NCBI GenBank assembly: GCA_043228905.1
Contig: JBHGNT010000002.1
Span: 26,536,001 to 26,600,000 of the forward strand
Source of the DNA: Azolla caroliniana
Taxonomy: Eukaryota; Polypodiophyta
Direction: 5' to 3'
DNA: 64,000 bases
In this document: one piece after another, positions 29,150 through 40,125 of the stretch
Numbering within the stretch: position 1 is the first letter of the stretch
How the letters are laid out: the number at the start of each line of letters is the position of its first letter
Program-made: the position numbers and the translations under genes
Notes under the pieces: model-generated
Told to the model about the DNA's origin: nothing
Database searches by the model: none
Seen by the model: only the letters and a program-made list of their open reading frames with translations

Positions 29150-29550
29150 TGTAAACGATTACTTGCAGAAGCGTTAGAAAACAGAGAAAGCAGAGAATAC
29201 ACAGAGTACATGGGAGAGACAGAGAGAGTAGAACGTAAAAGCTATATTCAAAACAATAAAACACTCTATGTGTATTTACAACTATGCTCAGTAGCACTAT
29301 TTATACAAGTCCTCGTGGGACTGACAAGAGTACCGCATACTTCAATGCTCACATGAGCATCTGACACTTACTACGAGACTATAACTGCCTAGTAGTCTAA
29401 ACTAATACTAGGCTTCTGGTTACCGATTGGATCCGGCTAACCGGCTCCCTAGCTCACCGTCTCGGTTGCTCGCCGGCTTACCGATCCGTCTCGCTCACCG
29501 ACTCAGGCTTATCCAGCCGATTCGGCTCCAGTTGAGCTTGCCGCTCAACA
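29150..29550. mobile_element. Solo LTR (401 bp) in Copia-C
   Basis: Starts tgtaaacgat, ends ccgctcaaca, flanked by the 5-bp TSD gagag at 29145-29149 and 29551-29555. There is no internal region, so it is the product of recombination between two LTRs. A TATA-like tataaata on the minus strand (about 29299-29306) suggests minus orientation. It matches no other LTR in the window. Confidence 0.82.
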
Positions 29551-29555
29551 GAGAG

Positions 29556-29960
29556 GAATGTGAGAAAAGGGATCCTGGATGTAGTACATTCAAATGTGTG
29601 GGGACCAACCCCGACAGTAACATTCGGTGGATGCCAATACTACATAACATTCATCAACGACTACTCCCGCTACACGTGGATCTTTCCGATGAAGAGAAGA
29701 GCGAAGTGCTCTCCCACTTCCAAAGGTTCAAAAACGAAGTCAAAAAAGCCACGGGTCGGCACGTACGATGCCTTTGATCGGATGGAGGCAAAAAATATTT
29801 CTCGGACGAGTTTACGGCATATCTCCGAAAGGAAGGAATACAACGAGAATTTTCGTGTTGCCATACACCTCAGCAAAATGTTGTAGCCAAACGGAAGAAT
29901 CGGCACATCGTAGAGGTTGCACGGGCAATGATGAATGAGAAGAACCTGCCGAAATTGTAC
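29556..29960 (+). pseudogene. Copia-C integrase core, broken
   Basis: VRKGILDVVHSNVWGPTPT (HSNV where HTDV or HSDV is usual, so the first catalytic Asp appears replaced by Asn), GGCQYYITFINDYSRYTWIFPMK, then a frame change and remnants down to MMNEKNLPKLY. The second Asp and the Glu region are degraded. It ends where the chromovirus LTR begins. Confidence 0.65.
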
Positions 29961-31589
29961 TGTTAAGAATAGTACTAAAACAAAGAGAGAATTAGAACTG
30001 GAGAAGGGAATTACTATTAGTACTAAGAGGACGGGACGACGCAAGACTCCCAAGAGAGGGAGAGAGAAGAGGAGAGAGAGAGAGAGATGATGATAACAGA
30101 TGATATATTATATGAAGAGTAAGTACAAAATGTCTATGAGGCTTAAGACTGGCGTTGAACCAATATAATTAATTTCCTATAATAAAACTTAAAATAATAT
30201 CCTACGTATTACAATAGATGGTATAATGGTCAAGAGCTCAACCCATATAACATAAGGTCATGGGTTCAAGTCTTGCCATATAATGACACTATCCCCCCCT
30301 TAAGACTTGTCATATAATGACATTATCCCCCCCTTAAGACGACGAGTGTAACGAGTCAACGCTGATTGAGGACCGGGTTTGTCCGGATACTGTCGGTGGA
30401 AATCAGCAAGAAGATCCCGAGCATTGGCGACATGCTCGACGGGTTCCCAAGTACATTCACTCGGATTATAGCCAAGTCAATTGACCAAATAATAAAGTTT
30501 GCTGCGAACAAATTTGGAGTCGAGGATGGCAACAACTTCATACTCTGGGCGGGCGTCTAACTCAAGGGGGGGCGGCGGCGGTGTAACACAATCGGGAATA
30601 ATGTTTGCTTTATAAGGTTCAAGAAGAGAACTATGGAAGACTGGATGTATCTGAAGATGCGGAGGAAGATCAAGGCGGAATGTGACATCATTAACCTTAA
30701 CTGGTAATACGGAAAGGACCGAGTCGTCGATAATCCAACTTGTCGCACGGTCGAGTAGTCTTGATGTGACGACATAAGAGCCATACTCGATCTCCGATGG
30801 CAAAAGAGGAGGGAAGTCGATGACGATCCACATAAGTTTGTGTGTTGAGCATGACGAAGATGAGTAGAGAGATCCATCTGGATCTTGCGTAGCCTCTCCA
30901 AATGATCCTCGGCATGAAGATTGGTAGGTAGCTCCGGGGTGTCGACCACAGACTAGCGAGGATGAGAACCAGTATAAGCGTAAAATTGGGAGACCCGATT
31001 TGAGGAGTGAATAGCGTTATTATAATCAAACTCCACAAAGTGGAGAATATCAGCCCAATCGTCCTACTAATAACTTAGAAACCACCAGAGGTATTGTTCC
31101 AGCGTTTGATTTGTTCGTTCCGCCTACCCATCGGTTTGGGGATGGTAGTCGGAAGAGAGGTTACAAGAGACCTTGAGCATCTTGAAGAGATGCTTCCAAA
31201 ATTTGGAGACGAATTGAGGTCCTCGGTCACTGATTATACTGTCTGGGAGGCCATAATGCCGAAATACCTCACGCATGACAAGGGCGGCGGTTTCCTCACT
31301 AGTGATGGCCTTAGTACATGGCACAAAATGTGCCATCTTAGTATATAGATCAACGACGGTTAAGATAGCATCGAAACCCTTTGAGACTGGTAGATCTATG
31401 ATAAAATCAAGACAAATAGACTACCACGACTTACTTGGAATCGGTAAGGGTTCCAACAAGCCATATAGATGATGTCGTGGCATCTTTGCTCGGCAGCAAG
31501 CATCACAGGTCCAAACGTAGTCGTCGACAAAACGTCGCATATGGGGCCACCAAAAAGATCGGTGAACTAGATCCAACGTCTTTGTACTA
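29961..31589 (-). mobile_element. Chromovirus (Ty3/gypsy) fragment with chromodomain
   Basis: LTR at about 29961-30288 (tgttaagaat to aatgaca), followed by a G-rich purine tract on the minus strand (ctatccccccc). Then on the minus strand a chromodomain-like end YEVVAILDSKFVRSKLYYLV (near 30477-30545), LPPHLQIHPVFHSSLLEPYK before it, an integrase core part MREVFRHYGLPDSIISDRGPQ with YHPQTDG (31124-31336), and a zinc finger CDACCRAK (about 31480-31500). Several frames. RT, gag and the 5' LTR are missing; a matching 5' end and TSD cannot be shown. The chromovirus identity is firm. Confidence 0.75.
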
Positions 31590-31899
31590 AAAATCACTCA
31601 ATATCTTCACCAAATCGGCATTCGAATGTCGAAATCGCACAACTCCATGTACATCTGAAACGAACCACACAACCCGATTGTCATTATGATTTACGTGGAT
31701 GATCTAGTAATTGGAGGAAAGGATCTAGCCAGGATCATTAAGGTCAAATCCCTCCTATCTGACAGATTCGAAATGAAGACCGGCATGAGATCTATTACTT
31801 TCTTAGCATAAAAGTAATTCGAACACTAGTCGGGATATTGATCTCTCAACGACACTACGTTCTCAACTTACTCTACAAGTTCGGAATGACCGAGTGCAT
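31590..31899 (+). pseudogene. Copia-C RT fragment
   Basis: IVIMIYVDDLVIGGKDLARI (YVDD intact), then FEMKTGM and a broken ISQRHYVLNLLYKFGM, the region after the RT active site. The expected stretch between integrase and this point, roughly 1 kb, is missing. Ends at TSD gtgca (31895-31899) of Gypsy-B. Confidence 0.72.
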
Positions 31900-32348
31900 G
31901 TTATTCCTTAGGGCCGGACAATGGCCTAACACAAGGTGTCTACGAAAGACACTTCACCAAAGGGGTGTTACGGCGAGATAACTTAAGACACAACGATTAA
32001 TCCGACTTAATTGGCTACTTAGCCATATGGCATTAACTTTACACATGTGTAAGATATAACAATTAATACAGAACGATAATCAATATGTGAAGATAAAACA
32101 AGAAGCTTACATTAATTCTCCGTTAAAGTTTTACATTGTAATCGGGCCTTTATATAGGTCATCGGTGCTGCGTACAAAACGTTGCCAACCGGCACCTGTT
32201 CGGAACCGGTCTGGATCCGAATCGGCATACCGATTCCGGTCCGTCCGTTCACTACTTAATTATAATCTATTCTACTTAATTAAAATAGATTCTGAATAAC
32301 AATCCCTTTCACATTTTGGTCTTTAACTCCTTTGCCGACCGGGTAACA
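31900..32348 (-). repeat. Gypsy-B 3' LTR
   Basis: tgttattcct to gggtaaca. TATA box on the minus strand (CTATATAAAG, about 32144-32153). The adjoining internal sequence is not a clear purine tract, which is unusual. Confidence 0.85.
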
Positions 32349-32401
32349 CATGGCACGCCCGTGGGACAGTATCTTGTACGTCGAATCCCACTATCTGGCC
32401 C

Positions 32402-35189
32402 TTAGCCTTCGTCCAAAATATCCAGAATACTTTGCTCCAGGGTATCCAATGGTTCTTCGGAACTCTGTTGTTGTTGTTGTGGGTGATGTTGCAGTGGCTC
32501 TGGCTCCTCCGACTATTGCTCCTTAGATGTCGTTTGTTCGACTCCCGGTACCGGCGGTTGTGGCGGTGATTCCTCAGTTAGTTGCTCTGCTGGATTTGAC
32601 TCCGGTTGACTCGCCCTAGCCTTGTCTCCGTCCGGTCCTTGCTTCGGTGATGGCTCCTCATCGCTGAGGTTGACGGTCGCCGCCTGCTTTGCTTCTTCTC
32701 CCCGTAGCCTGGTCCGCTCATAACTTTCAAACTGGATTTGAGCATCCAGTCCATCATCGTCTAGATGTGCTACCAATTGCCGGACCACTGCTGACTATTC
32801 CTCTGCCAGAGTTACAAAATCTTCGGCTAACTCATCTCTTACGGCAGTGAAGTCCTCCATTGTTAGTATGTAGCAGTCGTCGCCATCCTTCTGCCGGTTT
32901 TCCGTGTCCGCCCTTAGCAACTGGAGCTCGGCTGTGTGTTTTGCCCATTTGTCCCACCATTGCGCGGAGCTTTCGTCAATCAAGCATTTTGTCTTGTTCC
33001 TCCATGCCTAAACGATGAACTGGATCCTCTCCAATCCCATCTTTGATTTGTCCTCCACGGCTTGCCGTTCGTCCTTCAATTGCTTGATCAACGCCACCGT
33101 ATTCGCCTCCTGCTCCTTGTAATGTGACAATTGGTTTTGATAGGTGTTCTGCAACCTCTGCAATACCATTGTCGCTCTTTCTTTCTCTTCATAATGCTGC
33201 TTATGGAGCTCCATACGTTCTTGCGCGGCTTCCTCCAATAGCGTGGTTCTTTCAACCCGTTCCTCTGCTAGCGCCGTCTCAGCTCGATGCACCTCCTACC
33301 AGAGCTCTACCATCTTCTCATGCTGTTTCTAATGCTCCGTATCTAGGTGCTTGTAGTCTTGGTGCAGGTGCTCAAAATCATCGGTCTTCTGATTCAGCTT
33401 TTGGTTGAGTTGCCGACGAGCGTGGTCTTCCCGATCCTTCTGTTGACGGAGTTCTTCTTTAAGTCTTTCGATCTCTGTTTCCGCCATCCATCGCAGCTTA
33501 TCCTTTTCTTGCAGCGCCTTCTCTTTCTCCTCCTTCAGCCGGTCATATGCCTGATGTCCTTTCCGCAGATTCTCTTCTGCCCGACGGAGGTTCTCAGCAG
33601 TCTTTCTTTGCTCTTCTTTTGCCGCTTTCTTCAAGTCCCCCTCTCGGGTGCGTAATGCTTCCTGTGCGGCCAATTCATCTCTCAATTCAGCAAGCTCTTT
33701 TGCTTGCGCCGCCACTATCTTCGGGACTGGTTCCGTCTTCGGGGTCTTATTGCTATGTACAAGTGCCAATGTTTCTTTATTCTGTACATCTACCGGAGTC
33801 ACTAGTGCTTGGATCAGTGGTCCGGTTAAGGCCATTTTGGCCAATTCTTTTGTGGCCAGGTCCAAGTCTTGTTCTAAGCTCCGGATCCTTGACCGGGCCG
33901 TCTCTAGTTCTCCGGTTGTGACGAGCAACCGGTCCATCTGCGCTTTCTCTTCCGCCTCTATGTAGTGTACCACTCCGGCAATCTGTTCTCCAATCCACCG
34001 GAGCCATTGGCTATCGGTGCCCTGTTGTTGCGTCTGCCCGGAGGGTTGGCTGTTGGTGTCGCCGGCCAGTGGTCGGTTTTGTCTGGTTGCGTCGAGCTGC
34101 AACTTTGTCTCTGGTTGGTGACCACTTTGCCGTTCCGATTCCGGCTCCGTTGGCCGCTTCGCCTTTGATTGCGCTTGCCCTGCTGGTGGGATAGACGATT
34201 GTACTTCCGGCGCTTGCATTTCGGGCCTTGCCGTATCCTGACCCGCTGGTAGAGTTTGTTGTGCAGGGAGCTCTGTGACCGGTTCTGGTTCCATCCTTGG
34301 TGCGGGCTGCTCAGTGTGGGGTACATGCGTTCCATCCTTCTTTGGGTTCGAACGCTTCCCGGCCTGTTCGGAGGTGCTCTAACGGTTCCTCCTCCGCTTC
34401 CTCCTCCTGAGTCCCGATGTTGATTTTTGTTGCCAAGGGGTCCGACGCTTGTTGAACCGGTCGGTGAAGCCTGATCTTGATCGGCCGTGCCGGTGGCTCG
34501 TCCTACGTTTCCGCCTGCCGCTTCCTATTGGCGCGCTCCTTTGCCGCCTGGTCTGTATCGGCCGCCTTCCCTTTGGTTGCCTTAGAAGCCAACAACTGCT
34601 GCCGTTTCGAGGCCGTTTTCGAGGTGCCTTCGGTTGTTCTTCCTCGCTTCGTGGTCTTGACGGGCTCGATAGGTGGGGCCAATAGGGTAAGCCATTGCGC
34701 CATTGCCGTCCATATCTTCCGACCCTCCTTGCCTCTGACAGAGTCGATGGCCGCACAGAGGCCATCCGCAATCAGTACCAGCCAGTCCACCTTCACGCCT
34801 TCATATGTTGCTATGATTAAGCCAGCCCGGTTCTGAGGCATGCACGGGGGTCGAGGGTATACATGTCCAAATTCATGGAGCACACGGGCAATCTCTCGGA
34901 ATAGTGGATCTTCGTCGCCCTGTGTCCGGTAGGCCTTGCTGGCCAGAGAGTATTCCCCAAAATATTTTCGGAGCTGTGCAGGGGTAGGGTTGTCGATAGT
35001 GAAGATGCCCCCCTCCGGAAGGCCAATCAAAGCATGGGTGGCCTCCTCCGTGATTAGTTCCGTGTTGATCTCCTTTACTATCTTCTCCGCCTCCCGGTGC
35101 GGTGGAGCCTCCATGATTGTGAGGAAACCTTCAAACCCGTGTTGCCTTAGCCACTTCTTGGCTGCTTCAGAGAGTGCTTGGCAGTCCAT
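32402..35189 (-). pseudogene. Gypsy-B accessory frame: long coiled-coil protein, six ambers
   Basis: About 929 codons from MDCQALSEAAKKWLRQHGFE (35189) to a TAA at 32402. Residues 1-190 are globular, with ALIGLPEGGIFTIDNPTPAQ and a later hydrophobic DWLVLIADGLCAAI; this loosely resembles the putative plant transposon protein (Transposase_32/PMD-like) domains found in plant elements, but I am not sure. Then a K/R-rich, nuclear-signal-like stretch, a Q/P-rich linker, and a very long E/K/Q/R-rich coiled coil (about 34000-32800). Six in-frame stops, all TAG (34503, 33329, 33296, 33008, 32795, 32513), and one frameshift between 34503 and 34294. The role is unknown; structural or nuclear-targeting roles are guesses. 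Confidence 0.68.
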
Positions 35190-35572
35190 GGCTTCTTCGA
35201 GGTCGATGAGCGCTGGTGAGGGGTGTGTTTGAGGAGGCTGTGTGTGTGGGCTCGCGTTTGCTGATCTTCAATCGCTTGTGCTCGTTTGTGCTCCTTGGTT
35301 CGCGAAATGTGAAGGTTTCTTGTTGCATGTTGCCGCCTTTTTTTTTTTTTTTTGACTCGCACGTGTGCACGTCGTGTACTAAAATAGAATGACGTGCCAT
35401 GTGGCGGCGGTTTAATATCCTATTAATAGCCCACTACGTACCTTTTCAAAGTGCTTGTTCACTCCTTGTTCTTGCATGTGTCCGTTCACCCCTCGCCCTT
35501 GCATGATTTACTTTGATTTGATTTGATTTGATTTGATTTTTTATTTTTATTTTTTTGATAAAAATGGTTTGG
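35190..35572 (-). other. Gypsy-B spacer between integrase and the accessory frame
   Basis: Holds a T-run at about 35339-35353 and a (gattt)n tract at 35513-35545. No frame. In Tat-type elements the downstream gene needs its own expression route (splicing or internal start); I see no decisive signal. Confidence 0.45.
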
Positions 35573-36300
35573 TTAATTCGCATCCGGTCCCACTGGACCC
35601 TTATCCGGATTGTGGGAGTTGCCGGCTGCTGGACTGCTTGCCGTCACATCGTTCTTGTTGTTTGCCGGCTCGTGCTCCCTCTTACCGGCTTCGCGCTTAC
35701 TGATTGCTAAACGTGTTGCCGTCTCTTCTGACTTACCGGTGTCCGGTTCTGTGTCGACCTTTACTTGTTCAAATGGGTTTCTTGGCATGGGTCCATTGTA
35801 TTGTTTGAGTCGGAACCCATTGACCCATTTACCCAGAACCTCGCCGACGAGTGTCCCTAATTGGTAGGAACCGTTGAACTCACACGTAATCCAGTATGGT
35901 CCGGTCCATCGAAACTGTAGCTTCCCTGACATCTTCCCCATCCGGGTCTGGAATACTAGTACCGGCTTACCGATTCCGAACATCTTTTCGTTCCCTTTCC
36001 GGTGATGATCCACGAATGCCTTCCTTCGCCGCTGCTCTAGTTCTAGGTGCATGATGCTGTCTAGCCGGTGTTCTTCCAATTCGCACAACGCGGCTAACCG
36101 GATAGCTTCTGATTCCTTCTCATTTAGGCGTTCCCGAATCTGTATTCGTAAACTCGGTACCTGGAACTCTACCGGCATCACTGCTTCCAATCCGAATGCT
36201 AGGCGAAACGGTGTTGTGCGGATACTTGTCTTATATGCCGTTCGGTAGGCCCAGAGTGCACTGTGTAGCTTTGTATTCCTCTGCGACCGTACCATCCGTT
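35573..36300 (-). pseudogene. Gypsy-B integrase C-terminal part
   Basis: SALWAYRTAYKTSIRTTPFR and LAFGLEAVMPVEFQVPSLRI, the region just after the DDE core, then KMSGKLQFRWTGPYWI (the GPF/Y module) and a charged tail ending GPVGPDAN at 35573. Upstream the frame runs straight into the RNase H end, so the integrase zinc finger and catalytic core have been deleted (junction near 36270-36310). No chromodomain, in line with a Tat-type element. Confidence 0.75.
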
Positions 36301-36806
36301 GCCATTTCTGTTGTAACTCTAAACAACTCTGCATCTGGAAAGTCATCTTGGACGCCGTCACTGGTTTTGCCGGAATCTAACCGGCTCAAATAATCTGGTA
36401 CCGCATGTTGTATGCCGGGTCGGTGGAATATCTCGAACTCAAATTCTTGTAATAGTAACGTCCACCGGGCCAACTTACTGGTGAGTGATGTTTTGGACAC
36501 CAAGTAAAGGAGCGCCGAAAGATCTACGTGAAAGGAAAATTTCCTTCCCAGCAGATAATGTCTAAACTTGGTGACACTGTAGATCATACCCAAGGCCTCT
36601 CTTTCCGTTGTGGAATAATTACGTTCTGCTTGGGACAGCTTCCGGCTAGCATAATACACTGGCCGGTACCATTTCGGTTCTGTAAGATGCATGAGCGCGC
36701 TCCCGATTGTGATGTCAATCCGGAGGTTGCACCACCGGTGCTTGTGACAACAGTACTTTTAGTGCTTGGTAAGCTTGGTCCTTTGTGTCCGTCCATCGAA
36801 AAGGTG
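36231..36806 (-). pseudogene. Gypsy-B RNase H, truncated
   Basis: FRWTDTKDQAYQALKVLLSQ, then a small deletion, then PVYYASRKLSQAERNYSTTE, REALGMIYSVTKFRHYLLG, FHVDLSALLYLVSK and ARWTLLLQEFEFEIFHRPGI with DYLSRLD: the gypsy RNase H of Athila/Tat type. The N-terminal strand with the first Asp falls in the small deletion. It begins abruptly at 36806, where Copia-D sequence starts. Confidence 0.75.
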
Positions 36807-39505
36807 TCCAACACGTTTCGGAGGTTCGTCTGAACCTGATATCAACTGATCGGGCTACACGGGTAGCATCCAGAACGGTGTTATGAAGTTCAGCAAAGGG
36901 AGCTTGATTGTGGCTCGGGCCCGGAAGGTAAACACGCTGTACTTGATGAATGCCCGGTTATGTCCGGAGGAAGTGAACGTGGCATCCGACACTGCCGGTG
37001 AGCTGTGGCACAAGAGGCTGTGTCACATGAGCGAGAAGGGGATGAAGAGGCTTGCAGACGACAACCGCATTCCAGTGAAGAATGTGCACTTGGAGAAGTG
37101 CACTAATTGTCTGGCCGATAAGCAAAACTGGACCTCCTTTCGACCAAGGCCACCGATGAGACGTAATGCACCACTGGAGTTGTTGCATACTGATGTGTGT
37201 CAAGTGGACACGAAGTCACATGCAGGATCGCAGTACTTCGTGACGTTCATAGATGACCACAGTCGGAAGCTGTGGGCCACACTGTTGAAGACGAAGGATC
37301 AGGTGCTATCCGTCTTCAAAGAGCTCCACGCGAGGGTGGAAAGAGAAACCGGCCGGAAGCTGAAGGCGGTTCGAGCAGATAACAGAGGTGAATACCAGGG
37401 GCAGTTCGAGGAGTACTGTCGCTCGAAGGGAATCCGACTCGAATTTACTGTGCCGAAGACGCCGGAACTAAACGGGCTGGCCGAGAGGATGAACTAGACA
37501 GTAATGGAGAGGGCCCGGAGTATGCTGGCGCATGCAAAACTACCCAAGAAGTTTTGGGCTGAGGCACTGTCGACGGCGACATATGTGATAAACAGATCAC
37601 CCTCAGTACCCTTGGACGGAGACACACCACAGAGAGTCTGGACCGGTAAGGAAGTGTCCTACCGGCATCTGAAGGTATTCGGGTGTCTCGTGTACGTGCA
37701 TGTAGCTAAGGACCGAAGAGGAAAGTTGGATCCAAAGACCCGGCCATGCATCTTCCTCGGTTACGGCCACAATGAGTTCGACTACCGAGTGTGGGACCTG
37801 GTCGACAAGAAGGTATTCCGGAGTCGAGATATTATCTTCATGTAGGACAAGATGCTCGCCGACTGGGAGTCAGAGAAGAAGATAATGAACTCCGAGTCGA
37901 CCGGTAAGGATCGATTCTACGATGAGCAGGCCCAACCGGCAAGAGACCGGTTAGCACTCGAGGAACCAGCCGGTTACGGTGAGGATACAGAACCGACAGA
38001 AGAAGAAGTAGAGGAAGCTGAAACCGGAACCGGCGAATACCCCGAATCAGATTCGGATGAAGAGCAAATGGAGGAGCCGGTTATCGAAACCTAGAGACGA
38101 AGATATCCTCTCAGAGAGAGAAGGCCCCCCCGGAGATTCCCAGATGCAGAGCATGTGCTGCTAACCGATGAGGGGGAACCAGAAAGCTTCGAAGAAGCGA
38201 AGGATGACACCCACAGCCGCAAATGGTTAAGTTCCATGCAGAATGAGATGGATTCCCTGCATGAGAACCATACGTACGAATTGGTGGAGTTGCCGAAAGG
38301 AAAACCGGCACTCTGAAACAAGTGGGTGTACAAGTTGAAACCGGGAGATGCCGGCAAACCCCCGAGATACAAAGCCAGGATCGTGGTGAAGGGGTTCTAG
38401 CAGAAGAAGGGCATGGACTTCGATGAGATATTTGCCCCGGTAGTAAAGATAACCTCCATCCGGACGGTGCTGAGTATAGCGGCAAGCATGGACCTCGAGG
38501 TAGAGCAGCTGGACGTGAAGACGACATTCCTTCACGGTGACCTCGAAGAGGAGATCTACATGCAGCAACCAGAAGGATTCGTGGAGAAAGGGAAGGAGCG
38601 CCTGGTTTGCTAGTTGAAGAAGAGCCTGTACGGACTGAAGCAGGCTTCCCAACAATGGTACCGGAAGTTCGACTCCTTCATGGCTGATCAAGGGTACCAC
38701 AAGATGCAGGCCGATCACTACGTGTTTGTGAAGAAGTTCGAAGGAGGCGACTTCTTGATACTCCTTCTGTACGTGGACGACATGTTGATCGTCGGATGGA
38801 ACCAAGCCAGAATAGGGATGCTGAAGAAGGCTTTCAATCGAACTTTCGCGATGAAAGACTTGGGTCTGGAAAGACAGATGCTGGGGATGCATATCATCCG
38901 GAACCGGCCAACGAAGCAAATGTGGCTGTCACAAGAGAAATACGTGACAAAGGTGCTTCAACGGTTCAACATGTTAGAAGCGAAACCGATCGGATCGACA
39001 CTCCCGGCAAATTGCAGATTATCCGGTAAGCAAAGCCTGAAGACGAAAGCAGAGAAGGCTCATATGATGAAGGTTCCATATGCCTCTGCCGTCGAGAGCT
39101 TAATGTACGCAATGGTGTGTACCCGACCGGATATAGGATATGCGGTCGGAGTGGTGAGCCAGTTTATGAGCAATCCCGGCAAGGAGCACTGGAACGCGGT
39201 CAAATGGATACTCTGGTACTTGAAGGGCACTTCAAATATGTGTCTCCGATTCGGCTCTGGTAAACCTCAACTTGACGGTTTTACCGATTTAGACATGTCG
39301 GCTGATGTGGATACCAGCTGGTCTACATCCGGGTATGTAATGACATACACAGAGAGAGCGAGTAGAAGATCGAGAGTTCGCGTTGACGAAGATCCACACG
39401 GCCGAGAACGGGTCAGATATGCTGACCAAAGTACTGATACCCGACAAGCTGGAAGCATGCCGGAAGCGGATCAGACTAGTAAGACATCCCATGCCGGAGT
39501 GAAGG
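36807..39505 (+). pseudogene. Copia-D Pol remnant
   Basis: Pre-integrase LWHKRLCHMSEKGMKRLADD, integrase HTDVCQVDTKSHAGSQYF and ADNRGEYQGQFEEY (a G-to-R change next to the catalytic Asp), RT with DVKTTFLHGDLEEEIYMQQP and YVDD near 38773, and the first part of RNase H. In-frame stops: TAG ending at 37497, 37845, 38094, 38400 and 38613, and a TGA near 38315. Most match CGG, CAG, GAG or CGA codons of Copia-B. A deletion of roughly 250 bp at about 39345 removes the RNase H middle (the Glu and second Asp) and shifts the frame. Confidence 0.82.
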
Positions 39506-39512
39506 GGGAGTT

Positions 39513-40125
39513 TGTTAGGAAACAGGTCCCTCCAGATGGGAAGTGAGAAGAGCAGTGTCGGTGAGATTCGGATGAGGAGTACCCAGCTACGGAAGACCCG
39601 GTGAGAACCGGATGAGGAGTACCTGGTAAGAGCCGGATGGTGAAGGCCCGGTGAGAAGTGCTCACCGGATGAAGGGACATATTCGTAAATATGTTTTCTG
39701 AGAGTCCATCGGGGCTATATTTGTAAATAGCCGAAAATTCATATTAGTATAAATATGACTTAGGGCAAACTTAGAATAATAAGTTGTTTTGTCATTCTTG
39801 TTGGTGCAAGATTAGAGCGCGTAACTGTGTACAGAGAGAGTGAGAGAGAGGAAGAGGTCGTTGCCTTTGTTGTAACTGCCGCCTATGGCGAAGATAGCAA
39901 GCTCGAGGTCGTTGCTTCGGTGTCTTACTATTGTACATTCTAATATAGTGATAGTTTGCAGTCTGTGGGCTGCCGTGGTTTTTCCCTAGTTTGGGTTTTC
40001 CATGTTAACATCCTGTGTACTCTTCTCTTCACCGTGTCGTGCGTTTCATTCCCCGTTTTTCTGTGTATGATTCTAAGCTCGGTTGTGGCCGAGCGTTGTG
40101 CATAGGGAACATGTAGTTCCTGTCA
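39513..40125 (+). repeat. Copia-D 3' LTR
   Basis: 613 bp, purine tract gaagggggagtt before it. TATA box tataaata within ttcatat-tagtataa-atatgact near 39738-39762. Followed by Gypsy-B gag sequence. Confidence 0.85.

Larger units (their letters stand above)
36807..40125 (+). mobile_element. Copia-D: 5'-truncated Tnt1-like element (F subfamily)
   Basis: Starts inside pol at 36807 (equivalent to RHVPEVRLNL of Copia-B) and ends with a 3' LTR at 39513-40125, whose end tgtca and start tgttaggaa match the Copia-F LTR. It has no 5' LTR, gag or protease. Because Gypsy-B also lacks everything between gag and RNase H here, one deletion probably removed the 5' half of Copia-D together with neighbouring Gypsy-B sequence. 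Confidence 0.82.

Noticed and set aside
31124-31336. Chromovirus TSD tgtac at 29956-29960 and near 31582-31586
   Set aside because: The right-hand match is not next to an LTR end and the element lacks its 5' half, so the match may be chance.
33124-34168. Plus-strand frames over the accessory region (for example 33547-33921)
   Set aside because: Antisense shadows of the Glu/Lys/Gln-rich coiled coil; Leu/Ser-rich with no start or domain support.
32402-35189. Amber codon recoded as an amino acid in the accessory frame
   Set aside because: The same element also carries a frameshift and large deletions, and ambers occur as lesions in neighbouring elements whose relatives have sense codons; decay explains it.
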